The notes beneath the pieces were generated by a model. The model had not been told where the DNA came from. It worked only from the letters and a program-made list of their open reading frames with translations, and made no database searches. From assembly GCA_964408805.1 (NCBI GenBank), contig CAYPAV010000001.1:610309-674308 (forward strand): 64,000 bases of DNA. Reading direction: 5' to 3'. Positions 61,094 through 64,000 of this stretch are shown one piece after another (the first letter of the stretch is position 1; each line of letters begins with the position of its first letter). Position numbers and translations under genes: made by a program. This DNA is from CAYPAV01 sp964408805 (GTDB lineage: Bacteria; Pseudomonadota; Alphaproteobacteria; UBA8366).

Positions 61094-61941
61094 CTACGAA
61101 ACCGCGCGCGCCGAGCAGGGCGTGCTGAACATACCGCCGGTGCCATCGGTATTGCGGTAGCTGACGCTATGCGTTTCATCGAGGCCGAGAAGTTTCCGCG
61201 ACAAGCGTTGAGCGATCGGTTCCTCCATGGGGTTGAGCTGAAATTTGAAAATCGCGCTGGTACCATGTTGCCGGTGGATTCTCACCGTTTTCAGCGAGAG
61301 ATCGAGTTCCTGGACCCGACGAATCAGATTTGACAACGTGTCGGGCCGTTCCCGGCCCAGCACCAAGATTTCGGAAGAGGCGTCGTCGCTGGGCGAATCG
61401 ACCAACCAATCCAAGAGGCGGTTGTCCGATGCCTGGACGGGCCGGTCGGCGACGATCCCGGCGAGCCAGTTCCGGATCATGATATTGCCGTAGGGACGCC
61501 ATATGTTCATCGGCCGCTTCGCCGGGTCGCCGTCCGGGAAATAGTTCGCGGGCGGGTCGATTTCCTCGCCGGCATCGCGATCCCGAAAGAACTCGTCGGC
61601 CAGGGTGTCGCAATCGTATTCCAAATGATTGAACATATAGAGGTTCCGGCGACCTGGATCTTCGATCAGGCAAAGTCCGGTCTCGGGCGAAGCGGCCAGG
61701 ACCTTCAGGCCCCGGCCCGTCGGCAGGTCGTCAGCAAGGTCAGTTCGATTTGCTGTGAGGATGCCGCCAGCAGGCGGGCGAATTGGGTCTCCGTCGTCCG
61801 TTTCCGCGGCATCAAGTTCAAGAGGGCGATTCGAATCGGCGTGGCCGCTCGACCGGTTTCGTTCTCGGAGCCGACGACCATGTGACCCTCGTCGTCCAGC
61901 GTGCTGAAGGCCGGGAGATCCGTGGGCAAAATGATGGGCAT
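61094..61941 (-). pseudogene. metA: Broken homoserine O-succinyl/acetyltransferase with ACT-like extension
   Basis: The first 70 or so codons (from 61941) are a good MetA N-terminus (MPIILPTDLPAFSTLDDEGH, IALLNLMPRKRTTETQFARL) and run into a stop near 61705. From about 61738 another frame resumes the family much further on (LADDLPTGRGLKVLAASPET, then MFNHLEYDCDTLADEFFRD with catalytic His and Glu, and NYFPDGDP). By comparison with E. coli MetA about 125 residues are missing, including the Cys142 region, and the frame has shifted. After the normal MetA end about 100 extra residues follow, with SSEILVLGRERPDTLSNLIR and LSLKTVRIHRQHGTSAIFKF resembling an ACT fold. The gene as read cannot make an active enzyme. 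It lies downstream of metY. Confidence 0.8.
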
Positions 61942-62003
61942 GACCGTTTCCTCGAAGATTTCCTGTCTGTCCGCTGCGGCGGCGTTGATGCCGCAAAGGG
62001 GGT

Positions 62004-62058
62004 GATGGGCGGCGTGCGATCGGTTCGGTGGGAAACGAACCCACGCGCGCCGCCCATC
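62004..62058. other. Long inverted repeat between metY and metA
   Basis: Perfect 11-base arms (62004-62014 and 62048-62058) enclose a second stem (62022-62027 with 62036-62041). On the minus strand it follows the metY stop by 12 bases. It lacks a good T-run, so it may be an RNA-processing or attenuation hairpin rather than a full terminator. It does not resemble a SAM-II riboswitch. Confidence 0.55.
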
Positions 62059-62069
62059 GGGGGAGTGAA

Positions 62070-63392
62070 CTAGGCGGCGACCGCGCGGCGAACCTTTCCG
62101 GCGGCATCCAGCGCCTGATCGATATCGGCGAGAATGTCGTCGATATGCTCGATACCGATCGAAAGCCGGACATACCCGTCGGTGACGCCGGTCTGCAGGC
62201 GCTCCTCGAGGGAGAGCTGCGAATGGGTGGTCGTCGCGGGATGAATGGCAAGCGAGCGGGCATCGCCGATATTGGCGACGTGATAGAGCAGTTCCAGCTT
62301 GTCGATAAACGCCTGTCCTGCTTCGAGGCCGCCATCGAGTTCCATTCCGACCAAGCCGCCATGTCCACCCCTAAGGTATTGCTGGGTGCGCTGGCGCAGC
62401 TCTGAATCGGCGTGGAGGCTCGGATGGATGACGCGTTTCACCCCAGGATGGCCTTTCAGAAAATGTGCGACCGTCTCGGCATTGCGGCTGTGCTCGCGCA
62501 TGCGAAGTGGCAGGGTTTCGATCCCGTTGATGAACTGGAAGGCGTTGAACGGGCTCATCGCCGCGCCGAAGTCGCGCTGCACCGTCACCCGCGCCTTGAT
62601 GATATAGGCGATCGGGCCGAGCAGCTTGACCGCCTCCGTCCAGATCGCACCGTGATAACTCGGATCCGGTTCGTTCAGCATCGGAAAGCGCGCCTTGTTC
62701 ATTTCCCAGTCGAAATTGCCGCCATCGACGATGATGCCGCCGATCGAATTGCCGTGCCCACCGATGTATTTCGTCGTCGAATAGACAATGACGGCGGCGC
62801 CGTGCTCGAAGGGGCGGCAAAGGATGGGAGCCGCGGTGTTGTCGACGATCAGTGGGACCCCGAGCTCGCGGCCGATATCGGCGACCTCGCGGATTGGGAA
62901 AACGGTCAGTTTCGGATTGGGGAGGGTTTCCGCGAAATAGGCCCGGGTCCGATCGTCGGTCGCGCGCCGGAAGTTCTCGGGATCGCTCGGATCGACGAAT
63001 CGAACCTCGATTCCCATGGTCCGGAACGTGTTGGAAAAGAGATTCCAGGTGCCGCCATAGAGATCGGTCGAGCTCACGATATTATCGCCGGCATGGGTGA
63101 TGTTCTGAATCGCCAGCATCTCGGCCGCCTGTCCCGACGAGACCGCCAACGCCGCGGCCCCGCCCTCGAGCGCGGAAATTCGCTGCTCCAATACGTCGCA
63201 GGTGGGGTTCCCGACCCGCGTGTAGATGTTCCCGATTTCCTTCAGCGAGAAAAGGTCGGCGGCGTGCTCGGTGTTGTCGAATTGGAAGGACGTGGTCTGA
63301 TAAATCGGAACGGCGACCGCGCCGGTGGCGCCATCGCTGCGATATCCGGCGTGCACGGCCATGGTCTCTGGGTGGGTCGAGTTGATGGTCAT
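62070..63392 (-). CDS. metY: O-acetylhomoserine sulfhydrylase (aminocarboxypropyltransferase)
   Basis: 440 residues. The Cys/Met-metabolism PLP fold is clear: TMAVHAGYRSDGATGAVAVP at the N-terminus, IYTRVGNPTCDVLEQRISAL, SSGQAAEMLAIQNI and the PLP lysine Lys208 in VYSTTKYIGGHG. The length (about 430) and the L-F-S-N-T-F region point to the MetY group rather than MetB or MetZ. It makes homocysteine from acylhomoserine and sulfide, so it uses the product MetA would make. A ribosome site (aaggaaag) precedes the ATG. Confidence 0.92.
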   Translation of the reverse strand: MTINSTHPETMAVHAGYRSDGATGAVAVPIYQTTSFQFDNTEHAADLFSLKEIGNIYTRVGNPTCDVLEQRISALEGGAAALAVSSGQAAEMLAIQNITHAGDNIVSSTDLYGGTWNLFSNTFRTMGIEVRFVDPSDPENFRRATDDRTRAYFAETLPNPKLTVFPIREVADIGRELGVPLIVDNTAAPILCRPFEHGAAVIVYSTTKYIGGHGNSIGGIIVDGGNFDWEMNKARFPMLNEPDPSYHGAIWTEAVKLLGPIAYIIKARVTVQRDFGAAMSPFNAFQFINGIETLPLRMREHSRNAETVAHFLKGHPGVKRVIHPSLHADSELRQRTQQYLRGGHGGLVGMELDGGLEAGQAFIDKLELLYHVANIGDARSLAIHPATTTHSQLSLEERLQTGVTDGYVRLSIGIEHIDDILADIDQALDAAGKVRRAVAA

Positions 63393-63440
63393 TGTTCTTT
63401 CCTTGGTTTGGCGTTGACGGTTCGAAAATCCTGGCGCCGA

Positions 63441-63998
63441 TTAGGCTGCGAGCGCCAGGGTGGTATTGGCTCGCGCAATATGGTCGGCGATCATGTCGGC
63501 GGTCTCGGTGGGGTGACTTGCCGTTAGCATGTGCCCGGCGCGGGCAATGGTCGCCAGACCGGCGCCTGGAATCGTCGCTCCCAAGAGATCGGAAATTCGC
63601 CGCGTGATCGGTAGTGTCTTGCCGCCGCGTATAATGAGCGTTGGCACGACCAGTCGCCCGTAGGCTCCGATTGGGGTCGCCTCGGTCAGCAGCGCGGCGA
63701 AGTCGCGCGCCACTTGCGGGGCATGACGACACAATTCGGCTTGGTGCTGGGCGCGCATCTCCCGCCAGGAACCATCGCCGTTCCAATAGTCGACAAAACG
63801 CTCCATCCCTTCGGCGGATTTGCCCGCCATGACGGACTGGGTGACGGTCTTGGCGACACTGACGAACTCGCCATGGAAGGAGCGATCGAAGAAACCGCGT
63901 CCGCGCAGGATATGAACCGCGACCGGCTCGATCAGGGTGAGGCTATGTGACCTAGCCCCCTTAACCGGATCCACGGTGTGAGTTAGAGAGAGCGTCAT
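63441..63998 (-). CDS. Alpha/beta hydrolase, C-terminal part (truncated or cut by the window)
   Basis: 185 residues are readable. SLTLIEPVAVHILRG, VPTLIIRGGKTLPITRRISD and the catalytic-His segment IARAGHMLTASHPTETADMI fit the second half of an alpha/beta hydrolase. The nucleophile elbow (G-x-S-x-G), expected 15-20 residues before SLTLIEP, is not there: the preceding residues (MTLSLTHTVDPVKGARSH) are unlike the family. Either the 5' half is lost or the ORF start is spurious and the gene extends past the window edge through a frame change. The normal Asp position is also not obvious. It ends 48 bases before metY. Confidence 0.6.
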   Translation of the reverse strand: MTLSLTHTVDPVKGARSHSLTLIEPVAVHILRGRGFFDRSFHGEFVSVAKTVTQSVMAGKSAEGMERFVDYWNGDGSWREMRAQHQAELCRHAPQVARDFAALLTEATPIGAYGRLVVPTLIIRGGKTLPITRRISDLLGATIPGAGLATIARAGHMLTASHPTETADMIADHIARANTTLALAA

Positions 63999-64000
63999 CT

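Noticed and set aside
62070..63440. SAM-II riboswitch upstream of metY or metA
   Set aside because: Neither the 48-base leader of metY nor the 128-base metY-metA gap shows the SAM-II conserved core as far as I can see by eye.

Overview
The window is high-GC, densely packed bacterial chromosome. It reads as an alphaproteobacterium, most plausibly of the Rhodospirillales type. The reasons are the order zapE-mdh-sucCDAB with a nearby lpd, an F1-only atpHAGDC operon (F0 is absent here), the chain ffh-rpsP-rimM-trmD-rplS-leuC-leuD-leuB-asd, dapF-mtaB-ftsY, and XRE regulators of a kind common in that class. This placement is inferred from gene order and protein style, not from a marker-gene tree. 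No rRNA, tRNA, CRISPR array, transposase or phage gene was seen.

Layout. 1-9 kb: accessory enzymes (PaiB-like fragment, GNAT, EctD-like dioxygenase, VWA lipoprotein, SAF-domain oxidoreductase, Tat-exported amine oxidase, outer-membrane barrel), then zapE. 9-21 kb: TCA-cycle block mdh-sucC-sucD-sucA-sucB and lpd. sucB and lpd are separated by three opposite-strand membrane-associated genes (nucleoside transporter, anchored trypsin-like protease, DUF350-like protein). 21-26 kb: xerC, DUF484 and a transaldolase-like gene on the minus strand, then priA. 26-31 kb: atpHAGDC. 31-35 kb: CitE-like lyase, pyridoxal kinase, TPR/glycosyltransferase-like protein, asd. 35-43 kb: one long minus-strand run of leucine synthesis, ribosome/tRNA maturation and SRP genes. 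43-47 kb: an XRE regulator, dapF-mtaB-ftsY. 47-57 kb: accessory region with a QueG-like Fe-S protein coupled to a degenerate acyl-CoA-synthetase-like protein, a CheZ-like phosphatase, a cupin, an acyl-CoA dehydrogenase, a class III cyclase with TPRs, a luciferase-like oxidoreductase and a REC-HPt protein. 57-64 kb: EamA, yciB, pgk, two small exported proteins, a winged-helix protein, a second XRE regulator, and a methionine locus in which metY is intact but metA is broken.

Most notable: (1) metA has lost about 125 codons, including the catalytic-cysteine region, with a frame change, and its remnant carries an ACT-like C-terminal extension; (2) a translationally coupled pair of a QueG-like Fe-S protein and an adenylation-domain protein that lacks all the usual catalytic motifs; (3) two XRE paralogues, each with inverted repeats upstream, one of which seems to need an ATT/ATC start; (4) a 70-codon gene wedged by start/stop overlap between leuC and leuD; (5) ribosomal protein S16 with a duplicated acidic tail; (6) a perfect TGTGA-N6-TCACA palindrome in a convergent gap. 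None of these was tested by database search.
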